Positions 22,381 to 32,839 of a DNA stretch of 64,000 nucleotides are shown piece after piece. The translations under genes and the position numbers were made by a program. This DNA is from Delphinapterus leucas (Eukaryota > Chordata > Mammalia > Artiodactyla > Monodontidae). The stretch's first letter is position 1. Each line of letters begins with the position of its first letter. The DNA lies in the NCBI RefSeq assembly GCF_002288925.2, contig NW_022098076.1, forward strand, positions 75,469,873 through 75,533,872, given 5' to 3'. Below the pieces are notes generated by a model. That model did not search any database, was not told the DNA's origin, and saw only the letters and a list, made by a program, of their open reading frames with translations.

Positions 22381-24299
22381 TGGATTTCATCAAATGCTTT
22401 TTTGGCGTCTATTGAGATAATTATATATATATGTTTCCTATGCTCAGTTCATGTGGTCAGTTACATTTATAGATATCTAGTGTGCAACCACTGTTGTTTT
22501 GTGGAATAAACTTAATTTTATTATGATGTATCGTAGTTTTATATACCATTCAATTTATTTTGTTAATGGTTTGTTTAAACAATTCTGCAAACATATTTGT
22601 GAAATTAAGTTGAATTTTCCTTTTTCTTTGTCTCCTTGTCTGATTTTGAAATCGAGAGTATACTGACCTCATACTGAATTGAGGAGAATTTTCTCTTATT
22701 TTATCTCTAAAAGAGTTTTCATATTATTGGAACAATCATTTTCTTTAATATTTTTTAAAACTAGGACTGACATTCAGTAAGTACACATCAGCATGCCTAT
22801 ACCGAATGTTTATGACTGGCATTGAACCTGATTGTTTGAGACACATACTATACTCATTGTTAGTGATTTTAAATTATGCCTTGCAAAACTAGCCTGTAAA
22901 ATAATTTGGGTATGTTGTTTTCTTCACAGGATTATTATTTACTACAGACTGAATTTTATTAATTTTTATAGAACCCTTGAGGCTTTCTATTTCTTATTGA
23001 GTCAACTCTGAGTTTTTGGACAAATTTATTTGTTGCATCTAAGTTTACAAATGTATTGCCACAAAATGTTTCATGCTACTTTCTCAGTTTATATACCTCT
23101 GCTTTGTCTATACTTATGTTTCTTTTTTATTTCCAATATTTTTACTTGTGTCCTCTCTTTCTCAGTCAATCTTGGCACAGCTTTTTCTCGGAAACCATTA
23201 ATAAAAGAAGTTGTGCTTTGTTGGTCTGTTTCATTTATTTATTTCATTTGTTTTCCATTTCATTAATTTCTATTTTCATCTTTATTATTTCCTTTCTTCT
23301 ACTTCCTGTGATTTATTCTGTTTTCTTTTTTAATGTCTTAAATTGATTCTTAGCTCATTAATTTTCAGCTACTAAAGTTACTAAAAAGTAACTTTTCATC
23401 TTCTTTTGTGATATAATTATGCTAGGCTGTAACTTTCCTTATTAGTACCCTTTTCACTAGATGTTAAAAATTGTAAACGTATTTTCATTCTCATTTAGCT
23501 GTAAGGATTTTTAAAATATTATTGTTACTTCTTTTTTGACCCATAAGATATTTAGAACTTATAAAATTAACAAATATGGATGTATTTGAATTTATCTTTT
23601 GTTAATGACTCCTATCTTAACTTCACTCTGATCAGAGAACATGCCCTGTAGATATCTATGTATTAGACATCTCTTGAGACTTCTTATATTGCCTAGAATA
23701 CTGTCAGTTTTTATAAATGTTTCAAATGTGCATCAAATGAATGTATATTGCTACTTTTTGGAAATGTCTTCTATGTTTTTAAATCAAGCTTGTTGATTTA
23801 ATATTCTATATTTTTAATATGATGACCATCACTATTAATAATATTATTTTACTTCTTGACCTATTAATAACTGAGAAATGTGTGTTGAAATCACTTGTGA
23901 AGACAGTAGATTTGTGCTTTTCTCCCTGTAGATGTATCTTACTTTATTTTATTTATTTTAAGTATAGCTAACTAGATGTTTACAAGTTTATAATTGTTAT
24001 TTAACAATTCTTATGGAATTAAACCTTTTATTATTATGTAGTAACTCTTATTAAAAATGCCTTTTTTATTTGCAGAATGATAAATATGATATGATATGAT
24101 TTATATAAATTTTGAAAACACATAGATATGTTTATGAATATTATGGAAGAGGTTATTTAAATGAGATTTTTTTCTATTGTCCCAATTGTGACTATGTTCC
24201 TCAAGCTGAATATATCCTTCCATTCTAAAGAGGTTATATATATGGCAAATCATCTTCTCCAAATCTGTGGCTAGTCTTAATTCTTTACTTTAAAGGTAC

Positions 24300-24570
24300 C
24301 TTTTGGAGATCTGATGTACAGCATGGTGACAGTAGTCAACCAGATTGTAGTATATACTTGAAATTTGCTGAGGATAGATATTAAATCTTCTCAACACACA
24401 TACACACACACAAACTCACATGCATACACACAGAATGGTAACTATGTAGAGGTAACGAATAGGTTATCTAGCTTGATTATGGTGATCTTATATATATGTA
24501 CATATATATCTAAAATATACACAATTTTTACATGTTAAAGATATCTCAATAAAGTTGTTTTAAAAAAGGC
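24300..24570 (+). mobile_element. 5'-truncated L1 3' end (L1MA/L1MB-like)
   Basis: 'gtacagcatggtgacagtagtcaaccagattgtagtatatacttgaaatttgctgagg...gatatctcaataaagttgttttaaaaaa' matches the 3' UTR of older eutherian L1 families, ending in AATAAAG and an A run. It lies in opposite orientation inside the older L1. A CA-rich run is at 24396-24432. Confidence 0.8.
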
Positions 24571-25265
24571 ACACACACACAAAGATTGATAAATTCAACA
24601 ACATAACATTTTTAAATGATTATTTCTCAAAAGGTAACAATACCTTTTGTTTTCAGATGGCTATCAAAAAATTTTAGTATTTTTTTCTGCCATGTCTTTT
24701 TCCATTCTTTCGCTTTCAGGCATTTCATCTCCTTATGTTTCAGATGAGTTTCTTCAAAAAGTATTCTTAAATATTTTTTAAACTCCAATAATTAAACTCT
24801 TTGCCTTTTAACAGTTGGGTTTAGTCCAGTCAGGTTATTGAGATTATTAGTATGTTTGCATTTGTTTCTACCATCTTCTTTTTACTACTTATTTGTTCAC
24901 TTTTTTATACTTTTATTTTTCTCTTCACCCTCTCACCACATTCTCATTCTGTCTTCATATCTCTTAACACATTTTCTTATTCTCCTTGTCCCTTTGTTTT
25001 TCACTGTGGGTAATTTGTTCATACATATATTCCAGTTCAGTAACAGTCTCTCAGTTTGTGCCTCATATGTTGTTTTCCCATACAATGAGCATTTAATTTT
25101 GGCAATTTTATTTTTTATTTATTTTTTAATTTTTTTGGTGCAATGTGGTTATTTATGGAGAATAAGAGAAGTCAAAATAAAGCACAACTTACTAAAAGCT
25201 GATTGAGACCACAAATATCACAAAAAATGAGGAATTAAAGCAATATTTATATTCATTAACAGATT

Positions 25266-25274
25266 AACACTACT
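25266..25274. repeat. TSD of CHR SINE, left copy
   Basis: aacactact, repeated at 25495-25503. Confidence 0.85.
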
Positions 25275-25275
25275 A

Positions 25276-25494
25276 TTTTATTTTTATTTATTTATTTTTT
25301 TTGCGGTATGGTGGCCTCTCACTGCTGTGGCCTTTCTCGTTGCGGAGCACAGGCTCCGGACGCGCAGGCTCAGCGGCCATGGCTCACGGGCCCAGCCGCT
25401 CCGCGGCATGCGGGATCTTCCCGGCCCGGGGCACGAACCCGTGTCCCCTGCATCGGCAGGCGGACTCTCAACCACTGCGCCACCAGGGAAACCC
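25276..25494 (-). mobile_element. CHR-type tRNA-derived SINE
   Basis: The minus strand starts with a tRNA-like head: complement of the A-box region 'accactgcgccaccagg' near 25470 and of the B box 'gggcacgaaccc' at 25430-25441. A GC-rich body with many intact CpGs and a poly(A) seen as TTTATTTTTT at the left follow. The TSD aacactact flanks it. High CpG retention suggests moderate youth. The tRNA-like part is the Pol III promoter, not a functional tRNA. Confidence 0.95.
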
Positions 25495-25503
25495 AACACT
25501 ACT
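25495..25503. repeat. TSD of CHR SINE, right copy
   Basis: aacactact, matching 25266-25274. Confidence 0.85.
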
Positions 25504-26735
25504 TTTATAATACTTTTACCCTGAAAATTTTGGCTGAAGACTTATTGATTTCATCTTCCTGTGATTGGCCATTTGTAAATCATTTTCTATAAAGAGAATT
25601 AAAACAGAAAAATGTTAGTTCTTCTACCAACGTAGACTGATTTTTTATTGATAGTTTAGAAATGAGTTGTTTTTTTTTTAATGTTCTATTTGTATCTTTT
25701 CCAAATCTGTCTGGTCATCTTTATCATCTCTTTTTGTTTGTTTATCCTGTTTGAGATGTCCAAAAAAGAAAACTGGATTTTTGTATGGGGTATGGAGGAT
25801 ATAATTTGTCTCTAAAATAGGACCTATTTATAAGATCTCCTTTTCTTTCAAGTAATTTAGATGCTTTCTGATTAATTTTCACCACCCCAGTTTTTACACA
25901 TCCCAAACATAACATAAGGCGTGACTCTCTGTGAATTATTATTAGCACTAATAACAATCCTTTAATAAACATAAAGTGCTGGAGCTCATCCCATTTTTCT
26001 TCCTCCTTGTTACAGAGTAGGTATTATTAGCAACTAGTTACCAGGCAAGTGGACTATTCTCCTGATGTCATTTATCTACAGAATTATTCTTTAATTTGCC
26101 CATAATCGCCCTTGGGCAAGCCTAAGCCCAAAGACAGATTGATGGCTCCTTGCTCTCCACCGCATCCGATTAGGCACCGTTCACGTTACCGCGCTATGCT
26201 GTAGCTCAGATCTTATCCAGAAGCCCAAGGGAACATCAATCAGCCCCACTCAGTGACAGGACCCAAGGCCCCAGGGGTTTCACTTAGAAGTGATTATTGA
26301 CAATTGAAAAAGTTGTTTTTTGTTTTTTGTTTTTTGTTTTTCCGAACTACCACCATGTTGACTCTGTTACTCAAGAGATCTCCCAAGCTGGACTTGTAGA
26401 ATCATCAGAATAAGAGAATGTGACTGCGCTGCTGGTGATGCGAATGAGAGAAGGAATTCTTTTCTCCACAGCCTACATTTCTCCACAGCCCTTTAAGAAA
26501 GCACTGTACTGAAGTTTCTCTTTACCTGACTACATCCCATTTTCTACTGATGACTCTTCCTCACTGTGTTGGACCCAGAAGGAATGAGAGCAAGTCCAGA
26601 CAGTGACATCCATAGACAATCACTGAGTCCCCTTTCATCAATCCATACCTTTCACCCAGTGAGCGATCACCATACTTTATCTTTCTTTCTGATCCTGTAT
26701 GGCAGCTGTTCAAGGGGTAGAAACTATTATAGTTT
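25504..26735. other. Noncoding DNA with one CpG cluster
   Basis: 25504-25750 may be further diverged old L1. The rest is unrecognised. 26309-26342 is a GTTTTTT-type microsatellite. 26161-26194 holds six CpGs (see its own entry). Confidence 0.5.
26161..26194. promoter_or_regulatory. CpG cluster outside any repeat (function unknown)
   Basis: Six CpG dinucleotides in 34 bases (26161, 26167, 26178, 26184, 26190, 26192) in sequence that is neither SINE nor L1. The neighbourhood is otherwise CpG-poor. Candidate regulatory sequence on composition only. Confidence 0.3.
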
Positions 26736-26739
26736 TTCA

Positions 26740-26925
26740 AAGTTTTACCAGGTACAAAAGCATTTTCCATATATTATCTCATTTAATGCATACAACATCC
26801 CTATGAAATAGGTACTATTAGGATTTCCATCTTATAGGTAAGGCACTTCAAGCCTAAAAATCTTCAGTTACTTGCCCAGGGTCACACAACTGAAAAATTG
26901 CAGAGCTAGAGTAAAGACAGCCGCT
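26740..26925 (-). repeat. MIR
   Basis: 'tattatctcatttaatgcatacaacatccctatgaaataggtactatt...cttgcccagggtcacacaactg' follows reverse MIR order over about 180 bp. Confidence 0.85.
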
Positions 26926-26929
26926 TTCT

Positions 26930-27120
26930 TGTTTTATATTACTTATCTTTACAACAACTCTGTGAAGCGGATGCTGGTCTCATTGTACAGTGAGGAAGCC
27001 AAAGCACAGAGAAGTTAGGTAACTTATGCAACATCACACAGCTAAATATGTGGCCGAGCAGAGAATGACACCAGAGCAGCTTGAGTGGAGAGATGATGCT
27101 CTTAACCACAGGCTATGCTG
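26930..27120 (-). repeat. MIR, near full length
   Basis: 'tttacaacaactctgtgaagcggatgctgg...aagcacagagaagttaggtaacttatgcaacatcacacagct...ctcttaaccacaggctatgctgctatg' covers reverse MIR from 3' region to 5' head. It directly follows another MIR in the same orientation. Confidence 0.85.
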
Positions 27121-27449
27121 CTATGTCTTCACCTGCCAATAAAACTAGAAGATGTGGTAAGAGTGTTGGTGCACCTCACTTTATTTTTATAACTATCCAA
27201 TGCTAATAAATTTCTGTTGCTGCCCAGCCCTCCACCTGAGAAGAGTATTTATATTAATATACACTTGCAGAGAACAGTGTTATTGTAGAGTGAGAATAAA
27301 TAGTGGTGCAGTCTGGAAATGAAGTGAGATAGATAGAGAAATTTATTAGCATCAGAATTCAGGAGAACCTTCTTTGACGTACAGTTGTGACTTGTTGTGT
27401 GTTCCTTTATGTGTTGAAGAGGGAAGTGTCCATTCTCTATTACTTAGAA

Positions 27450-27793
27450 TAGGGTTTCTCAATTCTAGCGCTATTGACATTTTGGACCAGATAATCCTGT
27501 GGTTTAGTAACATCCTCTGCATTGTAGGATACTGAGCAGCATCTCTGGCCTCTATCAACAATATGCCAATAGCATTCCAGCCATCTCAGTTGTGGTAATC
27601 AAAACTATCTTCGGGAATTCCCTGGCGGCCCAATGGTTAGGACTCGGTATTTTCACTGCTGTGGTCCCAGGTTCAATCCCTGGTCAGGGAACTAAGATCC
27701 CACAAGCCATGTGGTGGGGGGAAAAAAAAATTTCCAGACATTGCCAGATGTCCCCTTTAGTCCCCTAAAATCACCTTTAGTTGAGAATCACTA
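27450..27793 (+). mobile_element. MER5-like hAT transposon split by a SINE
   Basis: Left terminus 'tagggtttctcaattctagcg' and right terminus 'agttgagaatcacta' are hAT-Charlie type inverted ends. A tRNA-type SINE sits inside at 27613-27730. Flanks acttagaa (27442-27449) and atttagag (27794-27801) are a decayed 8-bp TSD (6 of 8). Insertion order is hAT first, SINE second. Confidence 0.82.
27613..27730 (+). mobile_element. CHR-1/Bov-tA-like tRNA-derived SINE
   Basis: Sense head 'ggaattccctggcggcccaatggttagg', B-box like GGTTCAATCCC at 27671-27681, 'aactaagatcccacaagccatgtgg' body and an A tail at 27722-27730. About 118 bp. It is shorter and less GC-rich than the CHR copies described elsewhere in the window. 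Confidence 0.9.
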
Positions 27794-28099
27794 ATTTAGA
27801 GGATCTCAGAGAGCAAATATAAAATAATTTGTCTGTCTCTAAAATTAGACACTGCCTGCACTGAGTTGGTTAGACTGAGCAAGAAACCCCAGGGAGGGGT
27901 CTTTAGCTGGAGTGAGAGATTATCCTGCACCAGAGCTGAGTCAGGCCCGGTATGCCCATGCCCTCTTCTTAGCAAGAAAAAGGAGATGAGGGAACTGAGG
28001 GGACAGCCAGAGACCACAGGTGTGTTCTGAAGATTCAACTTCAAAGAAACTAGAGTGTGGTGGAACAAGTGTTTAGTAATAAAGGGGGAAAAATGACAC

Positions 28100-28300
28100 C
28101 TTTTATTTACTGAAATATCATACATTTATATCATTTAATCCTCATGATAACCCAATAAAGGAGGTATAGTGTATCGTTTCTGTTTTACAGATTAGGAAAG
28201 GAATGTGAAAGATGCTGAAAGACTAGCCCAAGATTAGAAGGTGAGGGAACTGGAACAGAGGACAGAATTGTCTGACTCAAATGTCTATACTCCTTCCAAT
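28100..28300 (-). repeat. MIR
   Basis: 'tatcatttaatcctcatgataacccaataaaggaggtatagtg...ttttacagattaggaaagg' is reverse MIR. Confidence 0.78.
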
Positions 28301-28364
28301 GTACCCTAAGGGTATAAAGAGAATTCTCCAGAGATGATGTGGAACTGTTTACATTACACTGTCC

Positions 28365-28690
28365 TTTCATTCATTCATTCATTCATCTAACAAAATATAT
28401 GCACACCTACCCTATGCAGATACTATGGTATCCACCAAGGGTGCAAAGGTAAATAAAATCTGACCCCAGCCTGACAGATCTTAGATTAGTGACAGAAAAA
28501 TATATTAAAAAAATTACAATGCAGTGTGCTAAACACAGTGAAGAAGAAATGCATGCAGAGGCTGCTGTAAGAGGGAAACCTAATGCAGCCTTGGGAGTGT
28601 GATGGGGAGGGTCTCAGGGAAGGCTTCATGGAAGAGATGGCATATGAGCTGGATCCAGGGATGTCAGGAGTTGAGATTTGTTCTAGGAAA
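28365..28690 (-). repeat. L2 LINE 3' fragment
   Basis: 'cattcattcattcattc' run, then 'accaagggtgcaaaggtaaataaaatctgacccc', then 'ctcagggaaggcttcatggaagagatggcatatgagctgg'. This is the standard order of the reverse L2 3' end. Confidence 0.82.
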
Positions 28691-28851
28691 TGACAGAAAT
28701 CCCATAATTTACCACTACAAATCAACTGCTACAAATTGAAGTTTGCATCTAACAAAAGAAAAGAGCACTAAAATTTTAAGTTAAAAGGAATGACAGAGTG
28801 TGTTGGGCTGAGTCATTTCCTTAGGGAAGTAGGAGGACTGATTGCTATTTG

Positions 28852-29335
28852 TATTAGTCAGTGTTCTCCCAAGAAATAGAACCAATGAGAGAGAGGGAGA
28901 GAAAGAGAGAGAGAGAGAGAAAGTGAGACGGAGAAAGAAGGAAAATTTTAAGGAATTGCTCACATAATAATGGTGATTGGCAAATACAAAATCTGTTGCG
29001 GGGGGGAGGAATTTCAGCAGGCTGGAAATGCAAGTAAAATTTGATATTGCCGTCTTGAGTCTGAATTCCACAAGACTCAGCAGGTGCGGAAACTCAGGCA
29101 GAGTTTCTACTTTACAATCTTGAGGCAGAATTTTCTCTTCTTTGGGAAACCTCAGTCTTTTCTCTTAAGGTCTTCAACTGAGTGGATAAGGCCCACCCAC
29201 ATTATGGAGGGTAATCTGCTTTACTCAAAAGCCTATTAATATAAACATTAATCATATCCATCCACATCTAAACTGGTGTTTGACCAAAAACTAAGTACAA
29301 TAGCCTAGCCAAGTTGACAGATTAAGTTAACCAGG
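28852..29335. repeat. Common mammalian interspersed repeat, family uncertain
   Basis: 'tgtattagtcagtgttctcccaagaaatagaaccaatgag', a GA-rich microsatellite (28890-28925), and 'ggataaggcccacccacattatggagggtaatctgctttactc' form a well-known high-copy mammalian unit, probably the 3' end of an old L1 or an LTR. Orientation and name not settled by eye. Confidence 0.6.
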
Positions 29336-30815
29336 CTACCACTAAATTTAGTTGCATATTTTAATACAGTCCTAGAGTCATAAATTCTAGCCCTAAATCA
29401 GGTTCCTGAAAGAGATTGAAGAATTCTTAAGGTTTTGGTGATTCAACACCCATTTTAAATACAAAGGAGTTTGCTTTTTAATGAACTTTAAGATGAATTT
29501 TTTCATAAAATGATAAATTAAGTAGTGATATTTTAGTTTGAGGAAACAGTCATGTTTCTAATGTCATACACTAAAAAGTCTTGACTTGAGCTCTGTCTGT
29601 GCATGGACTTGTGTTTATTCATTCTTGTTTCTTAACTGACAAAAGGATGAAACGATTTCATTCAGGTCTAAGACACTAGTATATTGTATGCATGTGTATA
29701 TATATAGGCAATAGTGTCCATGAAGAGAATTTGTTGATTACATCAGGACTATCATTTCGACTTTGAACAGTGAATTTTCCAAGAAAGGAACCCCCTTGCA
29801 AAAGTCTATAAGATTATCTCCCTGGAGTTCACTGCCACTTTTTGATCTCTTCATTTTTAAAAAATGCATTTATAAGGAACATATCAAATTCTTAGCCAGA
29901 AATCTTTAATTTAGTAGCCAGTTAATTTGCTGCAGAATTCACACACTTTGAAAGGCAAGGCATACAAAGAAATCTCTGATAAATCTAACTAAAATGAACC
30001 AGTCAGTAGGAAAAAAGAACTTTCCCCCCAAACTTCACCCTGACAGATAAGAGGGTGTCAGAAGTCCATAAGAAATGGCAGGCGTATCCAAACTATGTTT
30101 GATGACAAAAGCAAGAATTTTGCTCTGGTTCTGTAACACGATGGGGATGAGGGGTTGGAAAAAACATGATAAATTATTCAGGTTTAAGAGAGAGCGATAA
30201 AAATGTAAATGCAACCCTGCCACTGAATCTTTGCACCAGCTGAATAAATTCAGACTAGAAGCTGAATCAGCATCTTGCCTCTGATTAAAACCAATTGAAA
30301 GCACAAAGACAGGAAGAAGAAAACCTCAGAAGCTCTTTGGAAATGACAGATAAATTGATCAAGCATAACTGCAACCCTAAGATGAAACAGTTTTACTGAT
30401 ATTTACAACAGACCAAAGAGTCCTTCCAGCTCGCTTCAAATGGAAATACTTGTAATCAAAGAATCAGGCTTTACTTAAGCCCAAAAGTGATTATTACTTC
30501 ATTAATTACGGTCATGTCTGCTGTTTCATTGTGAGCACATTTAATCTTCTCCCGAGAGCAGTACATTAGCTTCATTTCGTCTTTAATCAGAATATCCCTT
30601 TCCAAGGATCCTCTCTGCAGCGTGGATCTAATAGCTCTATATGCCAAGCAGATTACCCACTTCAGCCCTGTGCTCAGCCTAACTTTATAGTTTAGAACGC
30701 AAAGTATAAGAAAACCTTCCCACCTGGCGATGAAATGAAAACAATTTTTTTGTATCTATTTTAAAACAGATCAAGAGATAGGGTATAAATGTAAGTGAAC
30801 GTATTTTTCTTGTAC
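29336..30815. other. Unique noncoding DNA, possible conserved element
   Basis: No repeat recognised over about 1.5 kb. 30400-30740 contains TAAT-rich homeodomain-like sites (for example at 30499-30506), GC/AT balance unlike flanking repeats, and no ORF. Candidate conserved noncoding element. Confidence 0.4.
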
Positions 30816-30817
30816 AG

Positions 30818-31050
30818 CCCAGTGATTAAAAGCATGGGTTTGGAATCCAGGCTGTCTGGGTTCAAAGACAGACCCGCCACTCAAAAAAGCCAGCTGCTCA
30901 ACTTCCCTCAGCCTTTCTTATCTCTAACACAGGGATAATTACAGGGTTTGTTGTGAGGATTAAATGAGTTAAAACATGTAAAGGGCTTAGGACATGTCTG
31001 GCACATAGTAAGTGCTCAATAAATGTTAGTTCTTATTAATATTATGCTTA
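30818..31050 (+). repeat. MIR, near full length
   Basis: Starts 'agcccagtgattaaaagcatgggtttgg', continues 'tgttgtgaggattaaatgagttaaaacatgtaaagggctt' and ends 'agtaagtgctcaataaatgtt'. One of the best preserved MIRs in the window. Confidence 0.93.
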
Positions 31051-31051
31051 C

Positions 31052-32535
31052 ATTAAACATATGCCACCCACTTAGCAGTTAGACAAATGGGTTGAGCGCT
31101 TAATAGAAAAATCACCAGTCAGTCCACTGAGCCACTCATGTGCATCTGTTTAACAGGACCACCTTGTCTGTCCATTTATATGCATAGATAGAATTACATG
31201 GATAATGGCTGATGTCTATATTCTCTCCCAATTTGGCTATAAGCCCTTAGGAGACATTTTAACATCACGGTGTAGTGAAAATTATAAAATTCTATTGACA
31301 TCAGATAATAAAGCTGATTAATGAGCGCATTCACATATATCCATTGGGAAAGGCCCATGTGCCCAGAACTATGCCAACCATGGTAAGGCACAAAAAGAAC
31401 CAGAAAACACTCTAAAGCCTTCCAGACATTGACAACTGTTTAGGGAGAAAAAGGCTTATCCTGAACTACAAAAAGATTAGGCTATTATGTGAATTATGTA
31501 ATTACAGACAGTTATACAATAAGGTAACATACCATAATGTGCTATTTGTGGGTTGACACCTTTCTGCAAAGGAAAATGAGGCGTGATGAAGCTGGACTCG
31601 GGACCCATGTGTTGGGAGTGGTGGATGTGCGTACACATATTTACTCCATCCTCCCACCGTCAGGTAAAATTTCCTGGGCTCTACATCGCTGCCTATCCTT
31701 CTTTTCCAAGGAACCATTTAACTAGACAATTGTGGGAGAAAAGAAAAAAAAAAGAAAAACTCCTTCCAATGCAAAATGGCATTCTGCAGGGATGTTGACA
31801 GTTTCTTAATCACTTCATCTTTGCATGTGGCTCCAGGGAGTTTCCTCCACGATTAGCAGGGATCCTGTAAGGGCCAGTAGGGCTGGAACAGCCTGCATTG
31901 TCCAGGCAATGGCACCAAGCCCACACCCACCCTGACAGCATCCTGCAGCCACGTGCTAACTCCCATTCCTCTCCTGCATGTCCTGTGTTTCTCCCTGGCT
32001 TTCTCCACGGCCAGCAGAGGAAGGTGAACGTCACCCTTAAACTATGTCACACAGCGTCACCAGCGACTGGAGGTGACCTGTTTACACACCGTGGTTTCCC
32101 CTAACCAGGATTTTTTTCCTGGCCCTACCCTCTACGGGCACACCAGAGGGCACAGCATGGGCCTGGCTTGCAGCCCGGTGTACCTATCTTGGGGAGAGAT
32201 CACATTTAGGCTTGGGCATGTTAGCTTTTCTATTTAAACCAATTTGTTGGCAAGTCAGTGACCTAAGCAGTTCAAGGAAGTTCATACAATAGCTTCTTCC
32301 TCACCACCGTTCAGTAGCACTCTCTTCTCCTCCTCCAGCAAGCAGCTTGTCCTCTTTGCTTAAACATTTCTGCTCTGGAAGGACAACCTGCTCGGGCTGA
32401 TCCGTCAGCTGCGGTTTTCAGTCTCAGCGAGTGATGGACTGGACTTACTTCTTTTGTGTGAAATTCCTGGCTGAGTGACCTCACCTTTGAAGGAACTAGG
32501 TCATAAATTGCACTGACTCTTTTTCTGGTACTGCA
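31052..32535. other. Unique noncoding DNA with CTCF-like site
   Basis: No repeat or gene recognised. Relatively GC-rich between 31800 and 32420. Contains a strong CTCF-like match at 32140-32151. Confidence 0.5.
32140..32151 (+). promoter_or_regulatory. Candidate CTCF-binding site
   Basis: ACACCAGAGGGC matches the CTCF core CCASYAGRKGGC at 11 of 12 positions. The site lies in unrepeated sequence, not in a SINE. Motif evidence only. Confidence 0.4.
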
Positions 32536-32539
32536 GACC

Positions 32540-32835
32540 CATTCTGAGCCCAAGACACCGTGCTAGGTGCTGAGTGAGGACTTAGAAAAATAAGTCGTGT
32601 ATAATTCTTGCCCTCATGTTGATAAGAATTTAGTTTTACTATGGGATTGGTAGGAAGTGGAGACAAGAATATCAATTATTTTAATAGAAGGGAGAAGCCC
32701 AGGTAGGTAACTCAGGAGAAGCTTTGAAAGGGAACAGTGTAAGCAAAAGCACAGATGCAGGAGAGGCCAGGGGTATTTGCAGGCCTATGAGCAGAAGTGG
32801 ATGGAGGCCATAGGTCACTGAAAAGCTGGTCACTT
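32540..32835 (-). repeat. L2 LINE fragment
   Basis: 'gacaccgtgctaggtgctgagtgaggac', then 'aattcttgccctcatg', then 'agtgtaagcaaaagcacagatgcaggagaggcc': reverse L2 3' end. Confidence 0.7.
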
Positions 32836-32839
32836 CATT

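Larger units (their letters stand above)
20800..25262 (-). mobile_element. Ancient L1 (L1M-type), fragmented, with nested insertions
   Basis: AT-rich sequence that follows minus-strand L1 order from 3' end to endonuclease: 'gctgttgtgaacattcttacatgtctt' and 'ggtcttacagactgcaaatattcaag' (20990-21330), 'ttgatttgtagcaggtcttcatatattcc' (21580), 'ttggatttcatcaaatgcttttttggcgtctattgag' (22380), RT-equivalent text (22600-23340), and 'tgatcagagaacatgccctgtagatatc' (23625). It is interrupted by an AT-rich repeat (22050-22380) and a younger L1 3' end (about 24300-24570). No frame longer than about 120 codons survives. Confidence 0.8.

Noticed and set aside
25430..25494. tRNA-like sequence with A and B boxes
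   Set aside because: It is the head of a SINE, lacks a cloverleaf with proper acceptor pairing, and is followed by SINE body and A tail. Not a tRNA gene.
25301..25592. Plus-strand frames rich in Arg, Pro and Gly (also at 38732-38998 and 61934-62200)
   Set aside because: These are antisense readings of CHR SINEs; the same peptides recur at each SINE.
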